From the NCBI GenBank assembly GCA_016720545.1, contig JADKKK010000019.1, positions 1 to 61,850 on the forward strand: a stretch of DNA of 61,850 nucleotides, in the 5' to 3' direction. Positions 7,440-15,171 of the stretch are shown in pieces. The notes under the pieces were generated by a model, which saw nothing but the letters and a program-made list of their open reading frames with translations, had not been told where the DNA came from and ran no database searches. Position 1 is the first letter of the stretch, and each line of letters begins with the position of its first letter. The position numbers and the translations under genes were made by a program. Source of the DNA: Myxococcales bacterium (GTDB lineage Bacteria > Myxococcota_A > Polyangia > Polyangiales > Polyangiaceae).

Positions 7440-9284
7440 ATGGGCCGCGGGGACGAGCCGATGAGCGCGCGGAACGGGCCTCGGAGCGCCCGCAACCGAG
7501 CCTCGCGCGAACCGCGCCCCGAGCGCGGTGAGTCCGAGCCCGAGGACGACGAGAATTTCCTCTTTCACCTCTACCGTGGGAGCGAGCTGCTCCAGGACGG
7601 GCGCGAGCACGAGGCGAAAGAGGAGCTCGAGCAGGCGCTCCTGCGCAAGCCAGGCGACCAGAAGGGGCAAGACCTGCTCGCCGCCGTGTACTTCCGGGTC
7701 GGGCATTTCGCGCGCGCCATCGCCATCTACGAGCAGCTCCAGGAGTCGAGCCCACGTGATCCGGCGCTGCAGCTGAACCTGGCGCTCTGTCACCTCAAGT
7801 CCGACGCCCCCGAGCAGGCGCGCGCGCAGCTCCTCGCCTTGGTCGCGGAGAGCCCCGACCACCTCCGCGCGTGGGGGTATTTGGGGCTATGCCACGAGCG
7901 CTTGGGCGAGCTAGGGGAGGCCCAGGCGGCCTTCGAAAAGAGCGGGCACGGGCACCTCGCCCGCCGCGTCATGGAGCAGCTCGCCGCACGAAAGGGCGCG
8001 ACGCACGGGGCCCCCACGGCCCCCCCTGCTCCGGCCCCGACTCCGGCGGCGGAGGGGACGCGGCCTGCGCCGGGCGGGCTCCACGACCTCGCGGCGGCCG
8101 CGGAAGCGGCGGAGGCCGACCAGCTCGACGCGGCGGGCGCCGCGCCCGCGGCCCCATGGCAGCACGCTTCCTCCCCGCTCGAGCCCGGCCCCGAGCTCAC
8201 CGAGGCTCCCGACGCCCCTCCCCCAGCCACTCCGCGAAGCACCCCAACCTCCACGCGCGCCCACGCGATCCTCACCCATCCCCCATCGACCCGGGACGGT
8301 CCACCGCCTCCGCCGGCGCTCCCGCGACCTGCCCCGCCGCCGCCGTCGGTGCGCGCACCGCGCGCGCGCGACTCGGCCCCTCCCTCGGTGCTCCCTCCCG
8401 TCGCGCCGCCGTCGCGGCGGGCGATCCCCGCGGCGCCGCCGACCCCCGAGCCTCCAACCCGTCGAAAGACGCTCATCGTGGGCCCTCCGCCGCCCGGCGC
8501 CGCGACCGCGGGCGCCGAGCTCGCGCCCGTGAGCCTGCGCCTCCCCTCGTCCCAGCGGCTCCCCACGATCGAGGAGCCGGCGCTCTCGTGGTCCGCGGGG
8601 CGGCTCGTGTCGACGCCCCCCGGCGCCGTCCCGGCTCCCAGCGTGTTTCCCCCGCCGTCTGCCGCCCACTTCGCCAGGGCCGCGGCGCTCGTCGCGCCCG
8701 GCGACGGCGCCGTAAGCCTGCACGCGAGCGGCGTCGTCGTCGCGCGCCCCACGGTCGCGGTCCCCTTCGCCACCCGACTCGAGAGCATCCGCGCGATGTC
8801 GGGCGCGCTCGACTCCAAGATCCTGGAGCGCAAGCAGCGCGGCGCCTCGCTGGGCGAGACCTTCGGCGGCCTCGGCAGCCCGCTCGTCGAGCTCGTGGGC
8901 GAGGGGCACCTCGTGGTCGGCCCGAAGCCCGGCCATACGCTCTGGTCTTTCACGCTCGACGGGGCTCCCTGCAGCGTCCGCGAAGACCGCGTGCTCGGCT
9001 TCCAGCTCTCGCTCGCCTACGAGAATGAACGGGTCGCCCTCGGCTCCGCGGAGCTAGGCGTCGTGCGTTTCGCCGGAGCGGGCGCGCTCGTCCTCGAGAC
9101 GTCGAGCGCGCTCGTGACGCTGGCGGTGACGCCCGCGAGCGCCATCGTGGTGCGCCGCGAGGTGGTCGTCGGCTGGCTCGGTGTCCTCGACATCACCCCG
9201 GTGCTCCCGGCAGACGCGCCCGGGGCGCACCACGGCCTCGTCCGCTTCCAGGGCGAGGGCAGCGTGTTCGTCTCCGGCCTCTGA
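7440..9284 (+). CDS. TPR protein with Pro-rich linker and AIM24-like C-terminal domain
   Basis: A 614-residue protein in three parts. Residues about 38-175 hold four TPR-like helical pairs (Leu-Leu-Gln-Asp-Gly-Arg-Glu-His-Glu-Ala-Lys, Val-Gly-His-Phe-Ala-Arg-Ala-Ile, Gly-Tyr-Leu-Gly-Leu-Cys). Residues about 190-440 are a Pro/Ala-rich low-complexity linker. Residues about 460-614 are beta-rich, end in Val-Arg-Phe-Gln-Gly-Glu-Gly-Ser-Val-Phe-Val, and resemble the AIM24/TSUP beta-sandwich family; this assignment is from pattern only. There is no signal peptide, so the location is probably cytoplasmic. Starts at 7440 and 7461 are both possible. It probably acts as a scaffold. Confidence 0.7.
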   Translation: MGRGDEPMSARNGPRSARNRASREPRPERGESEPEDDENFLFHLYRGSELLQDGREHEAKEELEQALLRKPGDQKGQDLLAAVYFRVGHFARAIAIYEQLQESSPRDPALQLNLALCHLKSDAPEQARAQLLALVAESPDHLRAWGYLGLCHERLGELGEAQAAFEKSGHGHLARRVMEQLAARKGATHGAPTAPPAPAPTPAAEGTRPAPGGLHDLAAAAEAAEADQLDAAGAAPAAPWQHASSPLEPGPELTEAPDAPPPATPRSTPTSTRAHAILTHPPSTRDGPPPPPALPRPAPPPPSVRAPRARDSAPPSVLPPVAPPSRRAIPAAPPTPEPPTRRKTLIVGPPPPGAATAGAELAPVSLRLPSSQRLPTIEEPALSWSAGRLVSTPPGAVPAPSVFPPPSAAHFARAAALVAPGDGAVSLHASGVVVARPTVAVPFATRLESIRAMSGALDSKILERKQRGASLGETFGGLGSPLVELVGEGHLVVGPKPGHTLWSFTLDGAPCSVREDRVLGFQLSLAYENERVALGSAELGVVRFAGAGALVLETSSALVTLAVTPASAIVVRREVVVGWLGVLDITPVLPADAPGAHHGLVRFQGEGSVFVSGL

Positions 9285-9406
9285 TCCGGGGGGTTCTCGA
9301 TTTCCCTGTTCGCTCCTTCGCGCAGGCGCGCCGACGGCACCGCCGCGGGGCCGTGGGGCCGCGCGCAAAAGGCGCACGCCGCCCCGAATCGGTCTATCGT
9401 CACGCC

Positions 9407-10135
9407 GTGGTCCCCGAACACGAGAGCGATTTGAGCGCGCCCCCGCGCGATCTGACAGCCAAGCGCGCGCGGCGCCGCTCGCTCGCCGAGGACGCACTCA
9501 ACCTCCCGAACCTGATCACGTTCGCGCGCATCTTGATGATCCCGGCGTGCCTCGCCTTGCTCCAGTCGAACACGCCGCGGGGGTGTTTCTTCGCGGCCCT
9601 GGTGTTCACGTTCGCGGCCCTGACCGACGCGCTCGACGGCTATCTGGCGCGCAAGATGGGCATCGTCAGCGTGCTCGGCAAGTTCATGGACCCGCTCGCC
9701 GACAAGCTCATCGTGATGGCGTCGCTCATCTACCTCGTGCCCCTCGGCCGCGTGCCTGCGTGGGTGGTGGTCGTCATTCTCGGCCGCGACATCACCATCA
9801 CGGGCCTGCGCAGCGTCGCCGCGAGCGAGGGCGTCGTGATTTCGGCTGGCCAAGAGGGGAAGACCAAGACCGCCCTGCAGATGGTGGGGGTCATCGCCAT
9901 CCTGGTCGGCTTCCCGTACCCCATGAGGTACCTCGGGTTCATCGACCTCGGCATCGTCGACCTCGCGCGTGTTGGGCGCGGGCTCGTCTACCTCTCGCTG
10001 TTCTTCTCCCTCGCGAGCGCGATCGACTACATGCGCATCTTCGGCGCAGCGGTCGAGGCGAAGGACAAGAAGCTCGCGAAGGAGCGGGCGTCCACGTCCG
10101 ATCTATCCCCCGAGTCCGACGTCGGCCCGTCCTGA
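9407..10135 (+). CDS. pgsA: CDP-diacylglycerol-glycerol-3-phosphate 3-phosphatidyltransferase
   Basis: A 242-residue CDP-alcohol phosphotransferase. The family signature Asp-x2-Asp-Gly-x2-Ala-Arg-x8-Gly-x3-Asp-x3-Asp is fully present (Asp-Ala-Leu-Asp-Gly-Tyr-Leu-Ala-Arg, then Gly-Lys-Phe-Met-Asp-Pro-Leu-Ala-Asp) at about residues 73-98. Several hydrophobic segments follow. It makes phosphatidylglycerol phosphate at the inner membrane, the committed step to phosphatidylglycerol and cardiolipin. Asn-Leu-Pro-Asn-Leu-Ile-Thr just before the first helix is typical of PgsA. The start is ambiguous between GTG 9407 and GTG 9353; the former gives the more usual short N-terminus. The C-terminus carries a charged tail. 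Confidence 0.88.
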   Translation: MVPEHESDLSAPPRDLTAKRARRRSLAEDALNLPNLITFARILMIPACLALLQSNTPRGCFFAALVFTFAALTDALDGYLARKMGIVSVLGKFMDPLADKLIVMASLIYLVPLGRVPAWVVVVILGRDITITGLRSVAASEGVVISAGQEGKTKTALQMVGVIAILVGFPYPMRYLGFIDLGIVDLARVGRGLVYLSLFFSLASAIDYMRIFGAAVEAKDKKLAKERASTSDLSPESDVGPS

Positions 10136-10244
10136 GTCCGCGCGCCGCGCTGCGCGCCCGCCGCTCGAAGGCCGGCGCGGCGACCGCCCCCACCCCCGCG
10201 CGCCCGCTTGCCAAGGCGCGCTCACCTATGCGAAGTTCCGCGCC

Positions 10245-10679
10245 ATGAAGCGGAACCTCGCACCCGCGCGCCTCGGCGCCGCCACGGCGGCCCTCGCCCT
10301 CGGGCTGGCGGTCCTCCTCGGACAGGCCTCTTGTTCGAACCAGAGCGAGGGACAGCGCTGCAACATCCTCGGCGACAACGCCGGCAACGACGACTGCCAA
10401 GAGGGCCTCGTCTGCAAGCCGAAGGGGCAGCTCAACGGCGCGCAAGACGACCTGTGCTGCCCGCTCGTCGGCGCCCCCACGGTCGCTGCGTGCCAGGCCC
10501 CGGGTGGCGGCGCGGTGGTGCCCGTGCCCGCCGAGGCCGGCCCCACGCCCGACGCGACCCCGGCCGACGCCTCCGGCGACGCCCCCGCGGACGCCCCCGC
10601 CGCCGACACGGGGGCCGACGCGCCGGCCGCCGAGACAGGGGCCGACGCCTCGACCGACGCGCCGATCGACGGCGGCTGA
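10245..10679 (+). CDS. Small lipoprotein with Asp/Ala/Pro-rich tail
   Basis: A 144-residue protein with a clear signal sequence (Met-Lys-Arg-Asn, long Ala/Leu core) ending in Gly-Gln-Ala-Ser-Cys, a lipobox-like site at about residue 30. The mature domain has about eight Cys within 60 residues, including Cys-Gln-Glu-Gly-Leu-Val-Cys and Asp-Leu-Cys-Cys. The last 55 residues are a low-complexity Ala-Asp-Ala-Pro tail with repeated Asp-Ala-Pro-Ala units. Such cysteine-rich lipoproteins are abundant in Polyangia; function unknown. One base separates it from the FliQ-like gene, so the two are probably cotranscribed and translationally coupled. Confidence 0.75.
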   Translation: MKRNLAPARLGAATAALALGLAVLLGQASCSNQSEGQRCNILGDNAGNDDCQEGLVCKPKGQLNGAQDDLCCPLVGAPTVAACQAPGGGAVVPVPAEAGPTPDATPADASGDAPADAPAADTGADAPAAETGADASTDAPIDGG

Positions 10680-10680
10680 C

Positions 10681-10941
10681 GTGTCCGCCGCGTCGCTGGT
10701 CGGTCACGCTCAAGGCGCGCTCCTCCTGGCGGTGCTCCTCTCGCTCCCCGTGTTGCTGGCGACGCTCCTCGTGGGGCTGGTCGTGGGCGCGTTCCAAGGC
10801 GCGACGCAGATCCAAGACCCCGCGGTCTCCCACCTGCCCCGCGTCCTCGCGGGCGCGCTCGCGTTGGGCGTCGCCGCGCCGTGGATGGGCCACGCGCTCG
10901 CCGAGCTCGCGACGCGCGTGCTCCTCGCCGCCGCCGGCTGA
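10681..10941 (+). CDS. FliQ/SctS-like type III export apparatus protein (orphan)
   Basis: An 86-residue protein starting at GTG 10681, one base after the preceding stop. It has two hydrophobic helices separated by a short polar segment. That segment reads Gly-Ala-Phe-Gln-Gly-Ala-Thr-Gln-Ile-Gln-Asp-Pro, matching the highly conserved Gln-Ala-Ala-Thr-Gln-Ile element of FliQ/SctS. It is followed by His-Leu-Pro-Arg-Val-Leu-Ala and Pro-Trp-Met, also family hallmarks. FliQ/SctS forms part of the export gate with FliP and FliR. No other flagellar or type III gene is in the window, so it is either an isolated survivor or part of a scattered secretion system. Length and order of motifs fit the family well. 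Confidence 0.8.
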   Translation: MSAASLVGHAQGALLLAVLLSLPVLLATLLVGLVVGAFQGATQIQDPAVSHLPRVLAGALALGVAAPWMGHALAELATRVLLAAAG

Positions 10942-11018
10942 AGGCCACGCCCACCCTCGAGGCTGACGCCCGCGCCGGTGGGTTGACCCGCGGGGTCGCC
11001 TTTGGTAGCCACGAAGAA

Positions 11019-11699
11019 GTGACTGAATCCTCATTCACCGCCCGCAAGCGCGCGAAGCCCGCCGCCAAGCGCACCACGCGCGTCGCCACGCCCGTCGCGC
11101 AGGACGGCCCCCCCGCGCGCCGCAGCGGCGACAAGCGCGAGCGCATCCTCAGCGCGGCCGTTCGCGTCTTCGCGCGGAGCGGCTTCCACGCGACCCGGGT
11201 GAGCGAGGTCGCGAAGGCCGCGGGCGTCGCCGACGGCACGATCTACCTGTATTTCCGCTCGAAAGACGAGCTGCTCGTGTCTCTCTTCGAGGACCGCGTA
11301 GAGCGCCTCCTCGCGTACATGGAGCGCGAGCTCCCGAAGTACCCCGACGCGAGCGCCCGGCTGCGCGCCGTGATCGAGCTCCAGCTCGGCCTGCTCGAGG
11401 GCGAGCGCGAGCTGGCCGAGGTCATCACGGTCATCCTGCGCCAGTCCACGAAGCTGATGAAGGAGTACGCGGCGCCTCGCTTCTTGGAGTACCTCGACGC
11501 CATCGCGCGGGTCGTCGCCGAGGGGCAGGCCAAAGGGATGTTTCGCACCGACGTGTCGCCCAGCCTCATCGCGCGCGCCACGTTCGGCGCGCTCGACGGC
11601 ATCGTCCTCACGTGGGCCCTCGGCCGCGCCGAGCACGGCGCCCTGGGCCGCGCGGCCAAACAGCTCGCCGACGTGCTCCTGCGAGGGCTGTCTGCGTGA
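11019..11699 (+). CDS. TetR-family transcriptional regulator
   Basis: A 226-residue protein starting at GTG 11019. A basic Lys/Arg/Ala-rich N-terminal extension of about 35 residues precedes the TetR helix-turn-helix: Ile-Leu-Ser-Ala-Ala-Val-Arg-Val-Phe-Ala, then Val-Ser-Glu-Val-Ala-Lys-Ala-Ala-Gly-Val and Gly-Thr-Ile-Tyr-Leu-Tyr-Phe-Arg-Ser-Lys-Asp-Glu-Leu. The ligand-binding half is all-helical, about 140 residues, and similar in layout to fatty-acid-responsive FadR-like TetR proteins. It is probably a repressor; the target is unknown. The gene just downstream (epmA) starts 26 nt after its stop. Confidence 0.9.
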   Translation: MTESSFTARKRAKPAAKRTTRVATPVAQDGPPARRSGDKRERILSAAVRVFARSGFHATRVSEVAKAAGVADGTIYLYFRSKDELLVSLFEDRVERLLAYMERELPKYPDASARLRAVIELQLGLLEGERELAEVITVILRQSTKLMKEYAAPRFLEYLDAIARVVAEGQAKGMFRTDVSPSLIARATFGALDGIVLTWALGRAEHGALGRAAKQLADVLLRGLSA

Positions 11700-11725
11700 G
11701 GCGAGCGTGAGCGAGTGAGGTGCGC

Positions 11726-12669
11726 GTGAGCCTCGCGAAGGGCAAGCAGCTCGAGCTCCGCGCGCGGGTGCTCTGCGACGTGCGCGCGTTCTTCGTGTCG
11801 CGCGGGTTCGTCGAGGTGGAGACGCCGTGCCTCGTGCCGTCACCGGGCCTCGACGTGCACCTCGCCGCGTTCGAGGTGAAGACGCGGTCGCCCAACCGCT
11901 ACCTCATCACCTCGCCCGAGTACCAGATGAAGCGCCTCCTCGCGGGGGGCGAGCGCGGGGCGGGGCGCATCTTCCAGCTGACACGCGCCTTCCGCGACGA
12001 CGAGCGAGGCGAGCGCCACAACCCGGAGTTCTCTCTCGTCGAGTTCTACCGATCGCCGGGCTCGATGGCCGACACGATGCGCGACACCGAGCAGCTCGTC
12101 GCCAAGGTGACCGGCGGCGAGGTGCGCCTCCGTGAGCCACGCGCGCGCCGCATTTCCACCCGTCCGCCCTTCGCGCGCCTCACGGTGTGCGAGGCGTTCG
12201 CGCGCTTCGCGGGCCTGGAAGAGGCGCGAGTGCTCGAGCTCGCCGAGCGCGACGAGGACACCTTCTTCCGCGTGCTCGTCGACCAGGTGGAGCCGGGGCT
12301 CGCGGCGCTCGACCACGCGGTGTTCCTCACCCACTACCCCGCGTCGCAGGCGTCGCTCGCGCGGCGCGTGCCCGAGGCGCCGCACCTGGCGGAGCGCTAC
12401 GAGCTCTACGTCGCGGGCGTCGAGCTCTGCAACGGCTTCGGCGAGCTCACCTGCGAGCGGAGCAGCGCGCGCGGCTGCTGGCGGACCAGGCCGCGCGCGT
12501 GGCCCGCGGCCTGCCCGTGTACCCCCTCGACGAGCGCTTCCTCGCGGCCCTCGCCGCGGGGCTCCCGCCGTGCTCCGGCAACGCGATGGGGCTCGACCGA
12601 CTGGCGGCGCTGGCCGCCGGGACGACCCGCATCGGCGAGGTGATCGCGTTCACCGACGACGAGCTCTGA
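11726..12669 (+). pseudogene. epmA: EF-P lysine aminoacylase EpmA, frameshifted near 12455
   Basis: A class II lysyl-tRNA-synthetase-like enzyme (EpmA/GenX/PoxA) that attaches beta-lysine to elongation factor P. Motif 2 is clear (Phe-Arg-Asp-Asp-Glu-Arg, His-Asn-Pro-Glu-Phe), and Gly-Val-Glu-Leu-Cys-Asn-Gly-Phe-Gly-Glu-Leu follows. At 12451-12462 the frame breaks. The expected C-terminal part (Gly-Leu-Pro-Val-Tyr-Pro-Leu-Asp-Glu-Arg-Phe, Gly-Asn-Ala-Met-Gly-Leu-Asp-Arg-Leu and motif 3) continues in another frame up to a TGA at 12667. One missing base, for example in GCGAGCGGAGC, would restore a full-length protein of about 315 residues. This is either a real inactivating deletion or a sequencing error. 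GTG at 11720 is an alternative start. Confidence 0.82.
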
Positions 12670-12748
12670 CGACGCGCGACGCGACGCGCCCTCCCACCTC
12701 GCGCGACCGGCGCCTCCTACGTTCATGGCGAGACCGCGCCTTCGGCTC

Positions 12749-12812
12749 GGGCTCGCCCTCGACCTTCGTTCGCCCCTTCGGGGCTCGCCCTCGACCTTCG
12801 TTCGCCCCTTCG
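12749..12812. repeat. 32-bp perfect tandem duplication
   Basis: GGGCTCGCCCTCGACC... repeats exactly at 12749-12780 and 12781-12812, with a partial third start (GGGGCTC). It lies between epmA and moeA, where a promoter for the molybdenum-cofactor operon would be expected. CTTCGTTCGCCCCTTCG within the unit can form a small hairpin. Confidence 0.9.
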
Positions 12813-12869
12813 GGGCTCACTTGGCGGTTCTCCTCGCCACGCGGGCGGCTTCGAGGCTAGTGAGGGCGG

Positions 12870-14120
12870 ATGCTCACGTTCGAGGAAGCGCGGCTCCGCC
12901 TGCTCGATCTCGCGGGGCGCGCGGGCCCGCCGCCGATCGAGGCTGTGCCGCTCGACGACGCCGACGGCCGCGTGCTCGCCGAGGACCTCCTCGCGCCCGA
13001 CGACCTTCCGCCGTTCGACGCCTCCACGATGGACGGCTACGCGCTCTCGGCCGCCGGCCTCGAGGCCGCGCTCGCGAGCCCCGGAGAGGCACGGGGTGTG
13101 CTCCGCGTGGTGGGCGAGAGCCGCACCGGGCACCCCGTGAGCCCTCTCGCGAGCGGCACGGCGATGCGCATTTTTACCGGTGCAGAATTGCCCTCTGGCG
13201 CCGACGCGGTGGTGATGCAAGAGCGGGTCGCTGCGCTCACGGGCGCGGGCGGGCCGGGGGCGCGCTTTGAGGCGGCTGCGCGGCCGTACCAGTGCGTGCG
13301 GCGCCGCGGCAGCGATCTCCGCGCGGGGGAGCTCGCGCTCGCGGCCGGTGCACGGCTCGGGCCCGCGGCCTTGGGGGTCGCCGCCTCGTGCGATCGCCCC
13401 ACGCTCGAGGTGTTCGCGAGGCCGCGCGTCACGCTGCTCACCACGGGCGACGAGCTCGTGCCCCCGGGCGCGCCCAGGGCGCGTGGGCAGCTGCCCGAGA
13501 GCAACAGCGTCGCCCTCGTGGCGATGGCGAGGCGCGCGGGCGCCACGGTGATCGCCCGCCGCACCCTCCCCGACGACCGCGCGGCGACGGCGCGCGCGCT
13601 GGGCGAGGCGCTCGCCACTTCGGAGCTGGTGCTCACCGTGGGCGGCGTGAGCGTGGGCGACCACGACGTGGTGCGCGACGCCCTCGCCGACGCGGGCGCC
13701 ACGCTCGACTTCTGGAAGGTCGCGATCAAGCCCGGCAAGCCGCTCGCGGTGGGCGCGCGCGGGGCCTCGCTGTTCCTGGGGCTCCCCGGCAACCCGGCCT
13801 CGGCGATGGTCACCTTCGCGCTCTTCGGGGTGCCGCTCCTCCGGGCGCTCGGCGGCGAGCGCGCGCCGCTGCCCCGCGCGCTCACCGCCCGCGTGCTCCA
13901 CGACGTGGCGCACGAGCCCGGGCGCCTCGAGCTCGTGCGGGCCGCGCTGTCGGTGGTCGACGGGGCCCTCTGCGCGGGCGCCGTGACCCACCAGGCGAGC
14001 GGCGCGAGCCTCGGCATGGCGCGGGCCGACGCGCTGCTCGCCGTGCCCCTGGAGTCCGCGGGGCTCCGCGCGGGCGACGCGGCGGTCGTGTACCCCTTCA
14101 CCGAGCTCGGGCTCCAGTGA
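12870..14120 (+). CDS. moeA: Molybdopterin molybdotransferase
   Basis: A 416-residue MoeA. The four-domain layout can be followed: Ser-Thr-Met-Asp-Gly-Tyr-Ala (about residue 50), Arg-Ile-Phe-Thr-Gly-Ala-Glu-Leu-Pro-Ser-Gly-Ala-Asp in domain II, the MogA-like domain with Thr-Thr-Gly-Asp-Glu-Leu, Pro-Glu-Ser-Asn and Gly-Gly-Val-Ser-Val-Gly-Asp-His-Asp, and Lys-Pro-Gly-Lys-Pro-Leu with Leu-Pro-Gly-Asn-Pro. It inserts molybdate into adenylylated molybdopterin. It is first of five genes in a molybdenum-cofactor operon, and its TGA overlaps the moaC GTG. The 32-bp tandem repeat lies directly upstream. Length and motifs are typical. Confidence 0.95.
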   Translation: MLTFEEARLRLLDLAGRAGPPPIEAVPLDDADGRVLAEDLLAPDDLPPFDASTMDGYALSAAGLEAALASPGEARGVLRVVGESRTGHPVSPLASGTAMRIFTGAELPSGADAVVMQERVAALTGAGGPGARFEAAARPYQCVRRRGSDLRAGELALAAGARLGPAALGVAASCDRPTLEVFARPRVTLLTTGDELVPPGAPRARGQLPESNSVALVAMARRAGATVIARRTLPDDRAATARALGEALATSELVLTVGGVSVGDHDVVRDALADAGATLDFWKVAIKPGKPLAVGARGASLFLGLPGNPASAMVTFALFGVPLLRALGGERAPLPRALTARVLHDVAHEPGRLELVRAALSVVDGALCAGAVTHQASGASLGMARADALLAVPLESAGLRAGDAAVVYPFTELGLQ

Positions 14121-14707
14121 AGCGCACGCAGGCCCGCTCCGCCACGAGCGCGCCCCGCGCCACGCGCGCCCGCGCGAAGACCCACGAGGGCGCCGCGCTC
14201 ACGCACGTCGACGCGCGCGGCGAGGTGCGCATGGTCGACGTGGGCGACAAGGCGCCCACCACACGCACGGCCGAGGCCGAGGCGCGCTTCACCCTCGCGC
14301 CCGCCACGCTCGCGCTCCTCCGCGAGGGCCGCGCCGAGAAGGGCGACGTCCTCGCCACGGCCCGCATCGCGGGCATCATGGCCGCCAAGAAGACGAGCGA
14401 TCTCATCCCGCTCTGTCACCCCCTCGCGCTCTCGAAGGTCGAGCTGCACGCGACGCTCGAGGCGCGGTCGGTCACGCTGCGCAGCCTGGTGCGCTGCCAC
14501 GGCCCCACGGGAGTGGAAATGGAGGCGCTCACCGCGGTCAGCGTGGCGGCGCTCACCTTGTACGACATGCTGAAGGCCGTCGATCGCTCGATGACCTTCG
14601 ATGTCGCGCTCGTCCGCAAGGAAGGCGGGAGGAGCGGCACGTTCGAGCGCGAGGCCGCCGCACCCGCCCCGCGCGCGCCGCGCGCCGCGAAGGAGATCCA
14701 ACGATGA
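14117..14707 (+). CDS. moaC: Cyclic pyranopterin monophosphate synthase
   Basis: A 196-residue MoaC. The start at GTG 14117 overlaps the moeA stop (GTGA). The first 30 residues are a basic extension. The conserved core begins with Leu-Thr-His-Val-Asp and continues with Met-Val-Asp-Val-Gly-Asp-Lys, Ala-Gly-Ile-Met-Ala-Ala-Lys-Lys-Thr, Leu-Ile-Pro-Leu-Cys-His-Pro-Leu, Gly-Val-Glu-Met-Glu-Ala-Leu-Thr and Asp-Met-Leu-Lys-Ala-Val-Asp. It converts the MoaA product to cyclic pyranopterin monophosphate. moaA is not in the window. The C-terminus has an Ala/Pro-rich tail, and the stop overlaps the moaE ATG. Confidence 0.95.
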   Translation: MKRTQARSATSAPRATRARAKTHEGAALTHVDARGEVRMVDVGDKAPTTRTAEAEARFTLAPATLALLREGRAEKGDVLATARIAGIMAAKKTSDLIPLCHPLALSKVELHATLEARSVTLRSLVRCHGPTGVEMEALTAVSVAALTLYDMLKAVDRSMTFDVALVRKEGGRSGTFEREAAAPAPRAPRAAKEIQR

Positions 14708-15171
14708 CCGCCTGGCTGAAACACGAGCCCCTCTCGGTGGACGAGGTCACGGCCGCGGTCGCGCACGCGGGCGCCGGCGCGGTGGTGCTCTTCCTCGGGG
14801 TGGTGCGCGAGGAGAACGAGGGCCGGCGAGTTCAGCGCCTCGACTACACCGCCTACGAGCCCATGGCCCTCGCCGAAATGCACCGCGTGATCGAGGGCAT
14901 CGCCCGCGAGCTGCCCGGGGTGCGACTCGCCGTCGCGCACCGCGTCGGCGAGCTCGCGGTGGGCGATCTCGCCGTGGTGTGCGCCGCGAGCTCGAAGCAC
15001 CGGCCCGACGCCTTCACGGCCTCGCGCGCGCTCATCGATCGCATCAAGGCGGACGTGCCCATCTGGAAGCGCGAGCACGGCGAGGACGGCCCGGTGTGGG
15101 TGGGCTGGGTGGACGCGCGCTGCAGCCCCGAGGGCCATGGCTCGCACTCGTCGCACTCGCACTCGCACTCG
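14704..15171 (+). CDS. moaE: Molybdopterin synthase catalytic subunit, running into a Ser-His linker
   Basis: MoaE domain of about 138 residues: Val-Val-Leu-Phe-Leu-Gly-Val-Val-Arg, Leu-Asp-Tyr-Thr-Ala-Tyr-Glu, His-Arg-Val-Gly-Glu-Leu, Ser-Ser-Lys-His-Arg and the active-site region Lys-Ala-Asp-Val-Pro-Ile-Trp-Lys-Arg-Glu. After Gly-His-Gly the frame enters a hexamer repeat coding Ser-His-Ser-Ser-His-Ser-His. No stop occurs there: the same frame stays open to 16086 but reads as Arg/Thr/Pro-rich nonsense across moaB and moaD. The end given (15171) is the last in-register Ser codon, not a stop. A MoaE-MoaB fusion with a one-base break at 15172-15176 explains the pattern best. MoaE and MoaD together make molybdopterin from the MoaC product. 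Confidence 0.85.

Noticed and set aside
10881..11018. N-terminal extension of the TetR regulator back to 10881
   Set aside because: That stretch overlaps the FliQ-like gene and is Arg-rich without TetR features. GTG 11019 gives a normal length.
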